64,000 nt of DNA from contig NZ_MBQE01000006.1 in the NCBI RefSeq assembly GCF_001696535.1, forward strand, positions 186,001 through 250,000. Reading direction: 5' to 3'. Positions 20,199-28,064 of the stretch are shown one piece after another. Made by a program: the position numbers and the translations under genes. How positions within the stretch are numbered: position 1 is the stretch's first letter; the number at the start of each line of letters is the position of its first letter. The notes beneath the pieces were generated by a model. It made no database searches and was not told where the DNA came from. It saw only the letters and a program-made list of their open reading frames with translations. Origin of the DNA: Stappia indica. Lineage in GTDB: Bacteria; Pseudomonadota; Alphaproteobacteria; Rhizobiales; Stappiaceae.

Positions 20199-21116
20199 TC
20201 AGCGCCTGGCGCCTTCGCGGATGAAGGTGCCCTTCTGCAGCTCGGTCACCGCCTGGATCAGCTCCTGGCGGGTGTTCATGACGATGGGCCCGTGCCAGGC
20301 GACCGGCTCGCGGATCGGCGCGCCGGAGACCAGCAGGAAGCGGATGCCGTTCGGCCCGGCGGTCACGGTCACCTCGTCGCCGGTGCCGAAGCGCACCAGC
20401 GTGCGGTCGCCGCTTTCGTCGCGCACATGCACCTCCTCGCCGTCGACCTCCTTCTCCAGCAGCACGCCGAAGGGCTGCGAGGCGTCGCGGAACGTGCCCG
20501 AACCCTCGAAGATATAGGCGAAGGCCTTGCGGTAGGTATCGACCTTGAAGCGCTTGGTGCGCCCGGCCGGCACGAAGATGTCGGCATAGCTGGGATCTGC
20601 GGCGATGCCGTCGACCGGCCCGCGCTTGCCCCAGAACTCGCCGCAGATGACGCGCACATGGGTGCCGTCGTCGTCGGTGATTTCCGGAATCTCGGTCGAG
20701 GGCACGTCCTGGTAGCGCGGGCTCGTCATCTTCAGCGAGGACGGCAGGTTGGCCCACAGTTGAAAGCCGTGCATCCGCCCCTTGGCGTCGCCCTTCGGCA
20801 TCTCCTGGTGCATGATGCCGCTGCCGGCGGTCATCCACTGGATGTCGCCCGCCCCCAGCGTGCCCTGGTTGCCGAGGCTGTCGCCGTGGTCGACGGTGCC
20901 GGCCAGCACATAGGTGATGGTCTCGATGCCGCGATGCGGGTGCCAGGGAAAGCCGGCCTTGTAGTCCTGCGGCCGCTCGTTGCGGAAATCGTCGAACAGC
21001 AGGAACGGATCCAGCGCGGTCGGATCGCCGAAGCCGAAGGCGCGGTGCAGCTTGACGCCGGCACCTTCCAGCGTCGGCTTCGCCGTTTCCAGATGGGTCA
21101 CGGGTCTGACGGACAT
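20199..21116 (-). CDS. Pirin family protein (bicupin)
   Basis: A 305-residue pirin. These Fe-binding bicupin proteins range from quercetin dioxygenases to redox-sensing partners of metabolic enzymes. The N-terminal cupin has the metal ligands in FPWHPHRGIETITYVL and in GSGIMHQEMP, with DHGDSLGNQGTLGAGDIQWM between. The C-terminal cupin starts near residue 180 (VDTYRKAFAYIFEGSGTF). The ATG at this end is preceded by GGAGAAAGG. Upstream in-frame codons carry no conserved sequence. Standing alone between dapF and an L,D-transpeptidase, it gives no context for its substrate. Confidence 0.9.
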   Translation of the reverse strand: MSVRPVTHLETAKPTLEGAGVKLHRAFGFGDPTALDPFLLFDDFRNERPQDYKAGFPWHPHRGIETITYVLAGTVDHGDSLGNQGTLGAGDIQWMTAGSGIMHQEMPKGDAKGRMHGFQLWANLPSSLKMTSPRYQDVPSTEIPEITDDDGTHVRVICGEFWGKRGPVDGIAADPSYADIFVPAGRTKRFKVDTYRKAFAYIFEGSGTFRDASQPFGVLLEKEVDGEEVHVRDESGDRTLVRFGTGDEVTVTAGPNGIRFLLVSGAPIREPVAWHGPIVMNTRQELIQAVTELQKGTFIREGARR

Positions 21117-21269
21117 GGGATCTTGCCTTTCTCCCGCCGCCAACGGGGCGGGCTGTCGCGCGCTGTCTTGCGCGCCGTTCCGCAAAAGATAAGCGGCCCG
21201 CCCCGCCGCACCAAGGCGCGCCGGCTGGACGCAGTGTTCAACGGAGGCCGAACAATCGCGCCCCGACGT

Positions 21270-21842
21270 TCAGCCGACCTCGATGGCGGCGCCCGGCCCG
21301 CAGGCCGCGAGCAGCAGCTCCATGTCCGCCCGCGCCACCGCCACGCAGCCTTCGGTCGGCGTGTAGCCGGGCCGGGCCAGATGGAAGAAGATGGCGCTGC
21401 CGAGCCCCGGCACCGCAGGATTGAGGTTGCAGTCGAGCACGACGACGATGTCGTAGAGCGGATCGTCCCGCCACAGCACCTCGTGCGAGGCGGCAAAGGG
21501 CAGCGGCACCAGCGTGTTGTAGCGCGGATGGCCGGGCGCATCGCACCAGCCGGCGCGCGGCAGCGGCGCCACCGGCAGGGCCGAGCGCGGCCGCACGCCC
21601 CGGTCGGGACGGTAATAGACCTGCAGCAGCTCGAAGCGTCCGGCCGGCGTTGCCCCGTCGCCCTCGCGCTTGAAGCGGGAAATCCCGCCCCGCCCGACCG
21701 CACACGCCGCCGTGAAGGAGCCGAGCTGCAGCACGCCGCGCGTCGCCCGGGGCGAAAGCGTGCGAACCGTCAGGGTTTCGCCCCGTTCCTCGCAGAGCGG
21801 CAGCGGAGGCCGGCGGCGCGGTGCGACAAGATCCAGCGTCAT
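21270..21842 (-). CDS. L,D-transpeptidase (YkuD) family protein
   Basis: A 190-residue protein with the YkuD catalytic motif in HLARPGYTPTEGCVAVAR (about residues 154-171), where His and the Gly-Cys pair supply the active site for 3-3 peptidoglycan cross-links or attachment of proteins to the wall. The segment GRGGISRFKREGDGATPAG is the typical N-terminal strand. It lacks an obvious signal peptide, common for this short subgroup, so either export is by another route or the start is farther upstream. It is divergent from the response regulator gene 165 bp away. Confidence 0.8.
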   Translation of the reverse strand: MTLDLVAPRRRPPLPLCEERGETLTVRTLSPRATRGVLQLGSFTAACAVGRGGISRFKREGDGATPAGRFELLQVYYRPDRGVRPRSALPVAPLPRAGWCDAPGHPRYNTLVPLPFAASHEVLWRDDPLYDIVVVLDCNLNPAVPGLGSAIFFHLARPGYTPTEGCVAVARADMELLLAACGPGAAIEVG

Positions 21843-22007
21843 GGCGGCAGCCTCCTCACCCGGGGCTCAAGGTTGCGTGAGCAAGATTTGTTGGCGCAAG
21901 GCGGGCTTTGCGTCAATGCGCCCTCGCGCAATCGTGTCCGCTTGCTTATGTCAGGAAAACCGGTGCAGATTCCACAGCATGCCCTTCGGTAAGGAAAGGA
22001 CACGACC

Positions 22008-22691
22008 ATGCCAGCACGCAAAATCCTCATCGTCGACGACGACGACGATCTTCGCGAGGCGCTGGTCGAGCAGCTGTCGCTCTACGACGAGTTCGAGACC
22101 CAGGAGGCGCCCAACGCCGCCACCGGCATCAAGCTCGCCGAGGAAGGCCACACCGACCTTCTCCTGATGGATGTCGGCCTGCCGGACATCGACGGCCGCG
22201 AGGCGGTGAAGCTGCTGCGCAAGAAGGGCTTCAAGGCACCGATCATCATGCTGACCGGCCACGACACCGACAGCGACACGATCCTCGGGCTCGAGGCCGG
22301 CGCCAACGACTATGTCGCCAAGCCGTTCAAGTTCGCCGTGCTGCTCGCCCGTCTGCGGGCGCATCTGCGCAGCCACGAGCAGAGCGAGGACGCGGTCTTC
22401 ACCATCGGCCGCTACTCCTTCCGCCCGGCGCAGAAGCTGATGACCGACGAGACCGGCGCCAAGATCCGCCTGACGGAGAAGGAAACCTCGATCCTGAAGT
22501 TCCTCTACCGGGCAGGCGAGAAGCCGGTGACCCGCGATGTGCTGCTGACCAAGGTCTGGGGCTACAATTCGGGCGTCACCACCCACACGCTCGAGACCCA
22601 CATCTACCGCCTGCGGCAAAAGGTCGAGCGCGACCCGTCCAATGCCGAGCTGCTGGTGACCGAGGCCGGCGGCTACAAGCTGGTTCCCTGA
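22008..22691 (+). CDS. OmpR/PhoB-type response regulator (CenR-like), orphan
   Basis: The 227-residue regulator has a receiver domain with an acidic pocket in LIVDDDDDLREAL, phospho-acceptor Asp55 (LLLMDVGLPD), a switch Thr in MLTGHD and the invariant Lys in VAKPFK. It is followed by a winged-helix DNA-binding domain (about 130-227, ending ETHIYRLRQKVERDPSN). The N-terminus (DDDDDLREALVEQLSLYDEFE) resembles my recollection of CenR, the essential envelope regulator of alphaproteobacteria. No histidine kinase is adjacent. A small cyclic-nucleotide-binding protein follows 133 bp later. Family is certain, the CenR identity is a guess. Confidence 0.85.
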   Translation: MPARKILIVDDDDDLREALVEQLSLYDEFETQEAPNAATGIKLAEEGHTDLLLMDVGLPDIDGREAVKLLRKKGFKAPIIMLTGHDTDSDTILGLEAGANDYVAKPFKFAVLLARLRAHLRSHEQSEDAVFTIGRYSFRPAQKLMTDETGAKIRLTEKETSILKFLYRAGEKPVTRDVLLTKVWGYNSGVTTHTLETHIYRLRQKVERDPSNAELLVTEAGGYKLVP

Positions 22692-22824
22692 TCCGCGCGG
22701 GGGCTTGCCGCTCCGGCAGCCCCTGCCCGGCCGGGCGCGCTGTCCACCGGCAGTCCGCCCGCAGGCCCTCGCAAACGGTTTCCGGGCTTGTGCAAATCGC
22801 CGGCTTCGGCGTAATGCTCAAGGC

Positions 22825-23352
22825 ATGAGTCTCGTCCGGGATATGGAATTGTTGCGCCAGGTGCCCTTGCTCGCCGAGTTCCCGGAGGAGCAGATGCGCC
22901 TGCTCGCCTTCTCGGCCGAGAATGTCACCTATCGCGATGGCGAGGTGCTGTTCATCGCCGGCGAGCGCGCCGATGCCGGCCTGGTGGTCGCCAGCGGCGA
23001 GGTGCTGCTGGAAGGCGGCGACGAGGAGCGCAAGGAGCTCGGCACTTTCGGTCCCGGCAGCCTGATCGGCGAAACCGCGCTGCTGGTCGAGACGCGCCGC
23101 CCGGCCCGGGCCGTCGCCGTCGGTCCGACCGAGGTGATCCGCATCCGCCGCGCGCTGTTCAAGCGCATGCTGCAGGAATTCCCCGATATCGCCAGCCGTC
23201 TGTTCGAATCGCGCGCCAATCGCTTCCGCGCGACCGCCGGGGCGCTTGCCCGTGTCGGCACCGTGCTGGAGCAGCTGGAACGCGAGCACACGGAGTTTCG
23301 CCAGTCCCGCCGCCGCGCCGACCCGCAGGACGGCGACAGCGGCGAGAGCTGA
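22825..23352 (+). CDS. Cyclic-nucleotide-binding domain protein without DNA-binding domain
   Basis: The 175-residue protein is a single cNMP-binding (CAP-ED) domain: LLRQVPLLAEFPEEQMRLL, then DGEVLFIAGERADAGLVVASGEV and the phosphate-cassette-like FGPGSLIGETALLVETRRPA, where Gly-Glu-x-Ala and the Arg pair are kept. After about residue 130 it ends in a helical, Arg/Glu-rich tail with no helix-turn-helix, so it is not a Crp/Fnr transcription factor in itself. It may sense cAMP or c-di-GMP and act through a partner. The upstream response regulator is on the same strand. The ohr gene is convergent, 12 bp away. Confidence 0.75.
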   Translation: MSLVRDMELLRQVPLLAEFPEEQMRLLAFSAENVTYRDGEVLFIAGERADAGLVVASGEVLLEGGDEERKELGTFGPGSLIGETALLVETRRPARAVAVGPTEVIRIRRALFKRMLQEFPDIASRLFESRANRFRATAGALARVGTVLEQLEREHTEFRQSRRRADPQDGDSGES

Positions 23353-23364
23353 GGGCGCCCGGCC

Positions 23365-23787
23365 TTACTTCACGTTCAGGGTGACCGGGATGTTGCCGCG
23401 CGTTGCGTGGGAATAGGGGCATACCACATGCGCCTTTTCCACCAGCGCCTGCGCGTCCGCCTTGTCGAGGCCCGGAATGGTGATGTTCAGCGTCACGGCA
23501 ATGCCGAAGCCGGTTCCGTCGTCGCGCGGGCCGATGCCCACATCCGCGGCGACCTGCGTCTCTTCCGACAGCTTCAGCTTCTGCTGGCCGGCGACGAACT
23601 TCATCGCGCCGAGGAAGCAGGCCGAATAGCCGGCCGCAAACATCTGCTCCGGATTGGTGCCGGCGCCGCCATCGCCGCCGAGTTCCTTCGGCGTCGACAG
23701 GGTCACTTCCAGGCGACCGTCGTCTGACTTGGCGTTGCCGGTGCGCCCGCCGGTCGCGGAGGCGTGAGCGGTGTAGAGAATGGCCAT
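23365..23787 (-). CDS. ohr: Organic hydroperoxide resistance protein Ohr
   Basis: Ohr is a cytoplasmic thiol peroxidase that reduces organic hydroperoxides with lipoylated proteins as electron donors. The 140-residue product has both redox cysteines, Cys57 (AAGYSACFLGAMKF) and Cys123 (AHVVCPYSHATRGN). The conserved NPEQMFAAGY distinguishes Ohr from OsmC. Length and start fit the family. The promoter and an operator-like palindrome are visible upstream (23847-23891). No ohrR gene is adjacent, which is unusual. Confidence 0.94.
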   Translation of the reverse strand: MAILYTAHASATGGRTGNAKSDDGRLEVTLSTPKELGGDGGAGTNPEQMFAAGYSACFLGAMKFVAGQQKLKLSEETQVAADVGIGPRDDGTGFGIAVTLNITIPGLDKADAQALVEKAHVVCPYSHATRGNIPVTLNVK

Positions 23788-23846
23788 GTCGATCTCCTTT
23801 GCATGTGCAGTGTCGCGTCGAGCGCCTGTGGCTCGGTGCCGACCCC

Positions 23847-23891
23847 TATATAGGCGCAAATTAGATCGTGCACAATATAATTGTGTGCGAT
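23847..23891 (-). promoter_or_regulatory. ohr promoter with overlapping OhrR/MarR-type operator
   Basis: On the minus strand, TTGTGC (23870-23875 on plus) and TATATA (23847-23852) are separated by exactly 17 bases and form a good sigma-70-type promoter about 60 bp before the ohr start. Overlapping the -35 element is an imperfect 27-bp palindrome (23865-23891): ATCGTGCACAAT, ATA, ATTGTGTGCGAT on plus, with two mismatches. A MarR-family repressor bound here would block RNA polymerase, as OhrR does at ohr promoters. Confidence 0.7.
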
Positions 23892-23961
23892 TTATTTTCA
23901 TCCGCCTATGGTCCGCACAGCCTCGTCGGTGAAAATGGCGGAAATCTGCCGCTCGAGAGGA

Positions 23962-24858
23962 TCAGCCGCGCCCTGCGGCGCCCTGCGCCACGGCCTCCCG
24001 CGCGCGGGAGCCGAGCCTCAGGACCAGCGGCAGGGCGGCAATAGCGAGCATTGTGCCGAAGACCCACCAGGCCGGGCGGATCGAGTAGCGGAAGTCGAGA
24101 TTGGCGGCGAGCACCCGCTCCGCCGGCACGCCGGTCGCCAGCGCGTACCAGAGATATTCGATGCAGGCAGTGGCAAGGCCGGCTAAGACCGCGATCCCCG
24201 CCAGCACCAGCGGCGAGGTGAGCCTCAGGCCGATCTTCTGGACGATGCGGCAGGCGAAAAGCGCCACCAGGAAGCCCGCCATCAGCACGGCCTCGGTGAC
24301 GTCCGCCTTCGACTGCAGGAAGAAATGGACCGCCGCCAGCACGGCGATCGGATAGGTCAGCCGGTGCAGCCGGTGCCAGTTCGGTCCCATCCGCCGGATC
24401 GCCCCGTCCGTCGAGGTCGCGGCAAGCGCCAGCAGGCCGACCAGCGCGACGAAACCGATGGTGAGATAGACGCGCAGCACGATCTCGCTCGCCACCTTGG
24501 CAAGGTCGAAGGACTGGTCGACGACATAAAGGGTGAGATGCGCCAGCGCGTATCCCGCCGCCGCAAGGCCGAGCATGCGACGGATGCCGATCAGCTTGCC
24601 CCAGCCGGACACCCGCCGCAGCGGGCTCACCAGCAGCGACAGCAGCAGGAAGCGGATTGCCCAGTCGCCGGTCCCGTGCAGCACTTCCGTCACCGGCTTG
24701 GCGCCCAGCGTGCCGGCAAGCAGCCCGTAGGCGAGATGCGCGCCGGGCGCGAGGATCGCCAGGAACACCGCAAGCCCCAGCGGCGAGAACCGCCCATTGC
24801 GCTCGCGCCACGGGATATAGGCCCGATAGGCCGGGGTCCTGGTTCCGGATGCCTGCAT
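23962..24858 (-). CDS. msrQ: MsrQ-type heme membrane subunit (ferric reductase-like)
   Basis: MsrQ is the b-type heme membrane protein that passes quinol electrons to the periplasmic methionine-sulfoxide reductase MsrP. The 298-residue protein has about seven membrane helices; the core includes LSLLVSPLRRVSGWG, IGIRRMLGLAAAGYALAHLTLYV (heme His), and NWHRLHRLTYPIAVLAAVHFFLQSK with further His ligands. The C-terminal helix pair is separated by a short periplasmic segment. msrP normally precedes it, but upstream of this ATG lies only a repeat-rich gap of about 640 bp. Either msrP is elsewhere or this is a different ferric-reductase-like protein. Confidence 0.8.
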   Translation of the reverse strand: MQASGTRTPAYRAYIPWRERNGRFSPLGLAVFLAILAPGAHLAYGLLAGTLGAKPVTEVLHGTGDWAIRFLLLSLLVSPLRRVSGWGKLIGIRRMLGLAAAGYALAHLTLYVVDQSFDLAKVASEIVLRVYLTIGFVALVGLLALAATSTDGAIRRMGPNWHRLHRLTYPIAVLAAVHFFLQSKADVTEAVLMAGFLVALFACRIVQKIGLRLTSPLVLAGIAVLAGLATACIEYLWYALATGVPAERVLAANLDFRYSIRPAWWVFGTMLAIAALPLVLRLGSRAREAVAQGAAGRG

Positions 24859-25456
24859 CTGTCCACTCACTCGGTCTGCCCCTTCAGCGCCGCCGTTACC
24901 GGACACATAGTCCTTCGCAAGGTGCAGGTCGCGGCACGCCTGTTCAAGCCTTGGTGAAGCCGCCGTGCACCGCCGTGAGGAAAAGCCCCGTTTGCGCCGG
25001 TCGAGAAGATCTGCGAGGGGGAGCGCAGGAACGGCGGAAACGGTCCTCCGACGGGACTCCCATCCGCAGGATGTCATCCCGGTTTCGGCAAAGCCGAAGA
25101 CCGGGAACCAGTAACCCCGAACGGTTCGAGTGACGCTCTGGCGCTGCCGGCGGAATGCCAGTGGCGGCTACCTTCGCGTCACCATCCGCCCCCGGTGGAT
25201 ACTGGACGCCTGCCTGCGCAGGCGTGACAGCGGCGGGAGCAACGACCCCGCATCCCCTCTGTCGTCACCCCGGCCAAGGCGAAGCCGCGCGCCGGGGCCC
25301 ATTCGCTCCCAGAGCGGAGGTAAGGACACACCACCCTCCCCGCGTTTTCCGGCACTCCGCCCTCTCCCCTCGCCATCCCAGGCAAGCGAAGCGCGACCCG
25401 GGACCGGAGAGCCGGGGGCCTCTCGGCAGCGCTCCAGAACACCACCCCAAAAACAA
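24859..25456. repeat. Non-coding gap with a cluster of REP-like palindromes
   Basis: No gene is credible between msrQ and leuD. From about 25072 the sequence is a row of short inverted repeats. One is CCCGGTTTCGGC/AAA/GCCGAAGACCGGG (25078-25105). Another is ACGCCTGC/CTGC/GCAGGCGT (25206-25225). A third is CCCCGGC...GCCGGGG (25268-25297). The fourth is the 'CCCAGGCAAGCGAAGCGCGA' type (25376-25404), followed by CCGGAGAGCCGG (25404-25415). Their style, with flanking TCATCCCGG and CAGTAACC words, is that of dispersed intergenic palindromic repeats common in Rhizobiales genomes. The left part (24859-25070) shows nothing recognisable and should contain the msrQ promoter. Confidence 0.6.
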
Positions 25457-25482
25457 AAGGGCCGGCGCATTCGCCGGCCCTT
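25457..25482 (-). terminator. Intrinsic terminator after leuD
   Basis: AAGGGCCGGCG (25457-25467) and CGCCGGCCCTT (25472-25482) form an 11-bp perfect stem with a CATT loop. On the minus strand it is 22 bases past the leuD stop and is followed by a T-rich tail (TTGTTTTTGG). It is a strong Rho-independent terminator for leuD. Confidence 0.85.
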
Positions 25483-25504
25483 GTCTCGTGAAAAACGATC
25501 CGCC

Positions 25505-26110
25505 TCAGATCCAGGGGCGCTCGCCGTCGACCTTGGTCTCGAAGGCACCGATCGACGGGGCCTTTTCCATGGTCAGGCCGATGTCGTCGAGGCCGTTGAG
25601 CAGGCAGTGCTTGCGGAACGGGTCGATGTCGAAGCTGACGGAACCGCCGTCCGGGCCGCGGATTTCCTGGGCTTCCAGGTCGACCGTCAGCGTCGCATTG
25701 GCGCCGCGCTTGGCGTCGTCCATCAGCTTGTCGAGGTCTTCCTGGCTCACCACGATCGGCAGGATGCCGTTCTTGAAGCAGTTATTGTAGAAAATGTCGG
25801 CGAAGCTGGTGGAGATCACGCAGCGGATGCCGAAGTCGAGCAGCGCCCACGGCGCGTGCTCGCGGCTCGAGCCGCAGCCGAAATTGTCACCGGCGACCAG
25901 GATCTGCGCCTTGCGATAGGCCGGCTGGTTCAGCACGAAATCCGGGTTCTCGGCGCCGTCGTCCAGCGTCCGCATCTCGTGGAACAGCGCGGTGCCGAGG
26001 CCGGTGCGCTTGATCGTCTTGAGGAACTGCTTCGGGATGATCATGTCCGTGTCGATGTTGATGATCGGCAGCGGTGCGGCGACCCCGGTCAGCGTGGTGA
26101 ATTTTTCCAT
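25505..26110 (-). CDS. leuD: 3-isopropylmalate dehydratase small subunit
   Basis: LeuD is the swivelling small subunit of isopropylmalate isomerase in leucine synthesis. It pairs with LeuC, encoded far away at 54570. The 201-residue protein opens [20 protein letters not shown] and holds the family blocks [33 protein letters not shown] and [18 protein letters not shown]. An intrinsic terminator follows. argC lies 29 bp upstream on the same strand, so the two are probably co-transcribed although their pathways differ. Separation of leuC and leuD is common in alphaproteobacteria. Confidence 0.97.
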   Translation of the reverse strand: MEKFTTLTGVAAPLPIINIDTDMIIPKQFLKTIKRTGLGTALFHEMRTLDDGAENPDFVLNQPAYRKAQILVAGDNFGCGSSREHAPWALLDFGIRCVISTSFADIFYNNCFKNGILPIVVSQEDLDKLMDDAKRGANATLTVDLEAQEIRGPDGGSVSFDIDPFRKHCLLNGLDDIGLTMEKAPSIGAFETKVDGERPWI

Positions 26111-26139
26111 GGGCGTTTCTCCTGCGAAAACGGACGCGA

Positions 26140-27090
26140 TCAGGCGGCGAGGCTCGTGGCGGCGTCGACACCGAGCATCAGGTTGAGATTCTGCACGGCG
26201 GCGCCCGAGGCGCCCTTGCCGAGATTGTCGTAGACGGCCATCAGCACCACCTGGGCCCGCGCGTCGTTGGCGAAGACATGCAGGCGCATGCGGTTGGTGC
26301 CGTTGAAGGTCTCCGGATCGAGGTCCGGCGCCTTGTCGGAGCCGCTGAGCGGCGCGACATCGACGAAGGAACCCTGCAGCGCGCCGTAATGGGCCTCCAG
26401 CGCGCCGTGAATCTCGGCCGCGCTCGGCGCCTTGGCGAGCAGGTCGAGGCGCAGCGGCACCGCCGTCACCATGCCTTGCGCGAAATTGCCGACCGCCGGC
26501 ACGAAGATCGGCGTTCCGGCAAGCCCGGCAAAGCGCGTCATCTCCGGCAGGTGCTTGTGGTTGAGGCTGAGCGCATACGGCAGGAAGGCCGGCTTGGCGG
26601 CTCCTTCAGCCTCGTAGGCCTCGATCATCTGGCGTCCGCCGCCGGAATAGCCGGAGATGGCGTTGACCGTCACCGGATAGTCGGCCGGCAGCAGTCCGGC
26701 ATCGATCAGCGGCCGCAGGCAGGCGATCACGCCCTGCGGATAGCAGCCCGGATTGGCGACGCGCTTGGAGGCGGCGATCGCCGCGCCCTGCCCGGCCGTC
26801 ATCTCGGCAAAGCCGTAGTCCCAGCCCTCGGCCACCCGGTGCGCCGTCGAGGCGTCGATCACCCGCGTGGTGTCGTTCTCGATCAGCGCCACGCTCTCGC
26901 GCGCCGCATCGTCCGGCAGGCACAGGATCGTCACGTCGCAGGCGTTCAGCAGCTCGGCGCGCGCGCCAAGGTCCTTGCGCCGCTCCGGCGCGATGGACAG
27001 GAGTTCCAGGTCGCGGCGACGGGCAAGGCGCTCGCGGATCTGCAGACCCGTGGTGCCGGCTTCGCCGTCGATGAACACTTTCGCGACCAT
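26140..27090 (-). CDS. argC: N-acetyl-gamma-glutamyl-phosphate reductase (short type)
   Basis: ArgC reduces N-acetyl-glutamyl phosphate to the semialdehyde in arginine synthesis. The 316-residue protein belongs to the short (type 2) branch: [18 protein letters not shown] is the NADP-binding start and the catalytic Cys sits in [28 protein letters not shown] and [11 protein letters not shown] are also conserved. A GTC-rich leader contains a GGAGACAAGCC before the ATG. leuD follows 29 bp downstream. No other arg gene is in the window. Confidence 0.95.
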   Translation of the reverse strand: MVAKVFIDGEAGTTGLQIRERLARRRDLELLSIAPERRKDLGARAELLNACDVTILCLPDDAARESVALIENDTTRVIDASTAHRVAEGWDYGFAEMTAGQGAAIAASKRVANPGCYPQGVIACLRPLIDAGLLPADYPVTVNAISGYSGGGRQMIEAYEAEGAAKPAFLPYALSLNHKHLPEMTRFAGLAGTPIFVPAVGNFAQGMVTAVPLRLDLLAKAPSAAEIHGALEAHYGALQGSFVDVAPLSGSDKAPDLDPETFNGTNRMRLHVFANDARAQVVLMAVYDNLGKGASGAAVQNLNLMLGVDAATSLAA

Positions 27091-27232
27091 GGCTTGTCTC
27101 CGTCAAAAGAAAGACCCTGCCGGCGGGCGAAAACGGCTCCGCCGGCCGGCACGGGCTTGCGTTCTACACCAGGGCGGTGCCCCTTGTCATGTGGCAGGGC
27201 GCATCTCCGCGCATTCGCGCGCGCCGCTTGCC

Positions 27233-27820
27233 TCAGGCCTTGGCGGGCTGGCGCGCCATCGCGTGATATTCCGGATTGGGACGCATGTCGGTCGCCGCCG
27301 CCATCCGGTTCGACATGTTGAAGAAGGAAGCGACCGCCGCAATGTCCCAGATGTCCCGCTCGGAAAAGCCGGCATCGCGCAAGGACTGACGGTCGGCCTC
27401 CAGGATCTCGGCCGGCCGCTCGGTCAGCTTCACCGAGAAATCGAGCATCGCCCGGTGGCGCGGCGACAGATCGGCGACGCGGTAGTTCATCACCATCAGC
27501 TCGCCCAGTTCGGGATCGCCGGACAGCTGCCGCACCGCCGCGCCATGCGCCGTCAGGCAGTAGAAGCAGCGGTTCACCGCCGACACCGCCACGGCGATCA
27601 TCTCGCGCTCCAGCTTGCTGAGGCCGCTGTCGGCCAGCATCAGGTCGTTGTACATCTGGGTGAAGGCGGAGAGCTTCGCCTCGCTGAACGCATAGGCGGA
27701 GAGCACGTTCGGCACCATGCCCAGCTTCTCGCGGCACTTGTCGAAATAGGCGCGCGTCGCCGCGCTGAGCTCGCCCTCGTCCTCGATCGCCAGCGCGATC
27801 GGCCGCTCCGTTGCGTTCAT
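27233..27820 (-). CDS. AhpD-like peroxidase-related protein
   Basis: A 195-residue alkylhydroperoxidase AhpD-fold protein of the 'peroxidase-related' subgroup. The redox motif is C85FYC88 with His92 (CFYCLTAHG), and LVMNYRVADLSPRHRAMLDF and IWDIAAVASFFNMSNRMA are typical of the group. It could reduce peroxides or act as a carboxymuconolactone decarboxylase-like enzyme. The ATG is preceded by GGGAGGAG. The preceding in-frame region is the divergent spacer with the glutamate dehydrogenase gene. The gene stands alone. Confidence 0.85.
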   Translation of the reverse strand: MNATERPIALAIEDEGELSAATRAYFDKCREKLGMVPNVLSAYAFSEAKLSAFTQMYNDLMLADSGLSKLEREMIAVAVSAVNRCFYCLTAHGAAVRQLSGDPELGELMVMNYRVADLSPRHRAMLDFSVKLTERPAEILEADRQSLRDAGFSERDIWDIAAVASFFNMSNRMAAATDMRPNPEYHAMARQPAKA

Positions 27821-28064
27821 GTCATGCTCCTCCCTTAGATCTTGCGTCGCTACCGGTAAGCCCTTCCGAATTCGGACACCTTTGACCGATAGCGGTGAAT
27901 CCGGTTCGGGAAAGGATTCCCTCGCGCCCCTACTCGCTCTAGCATGCCGTGCAACCGGCGGCGACCGCGGGATGCACCCCGCGCCAGCCATGCCCGGTGC
28001 AAACACGAGAACCGGGCGCGATCGAACGAGAACCGATCAACATGACCCGGATGGTGGGGGACCA

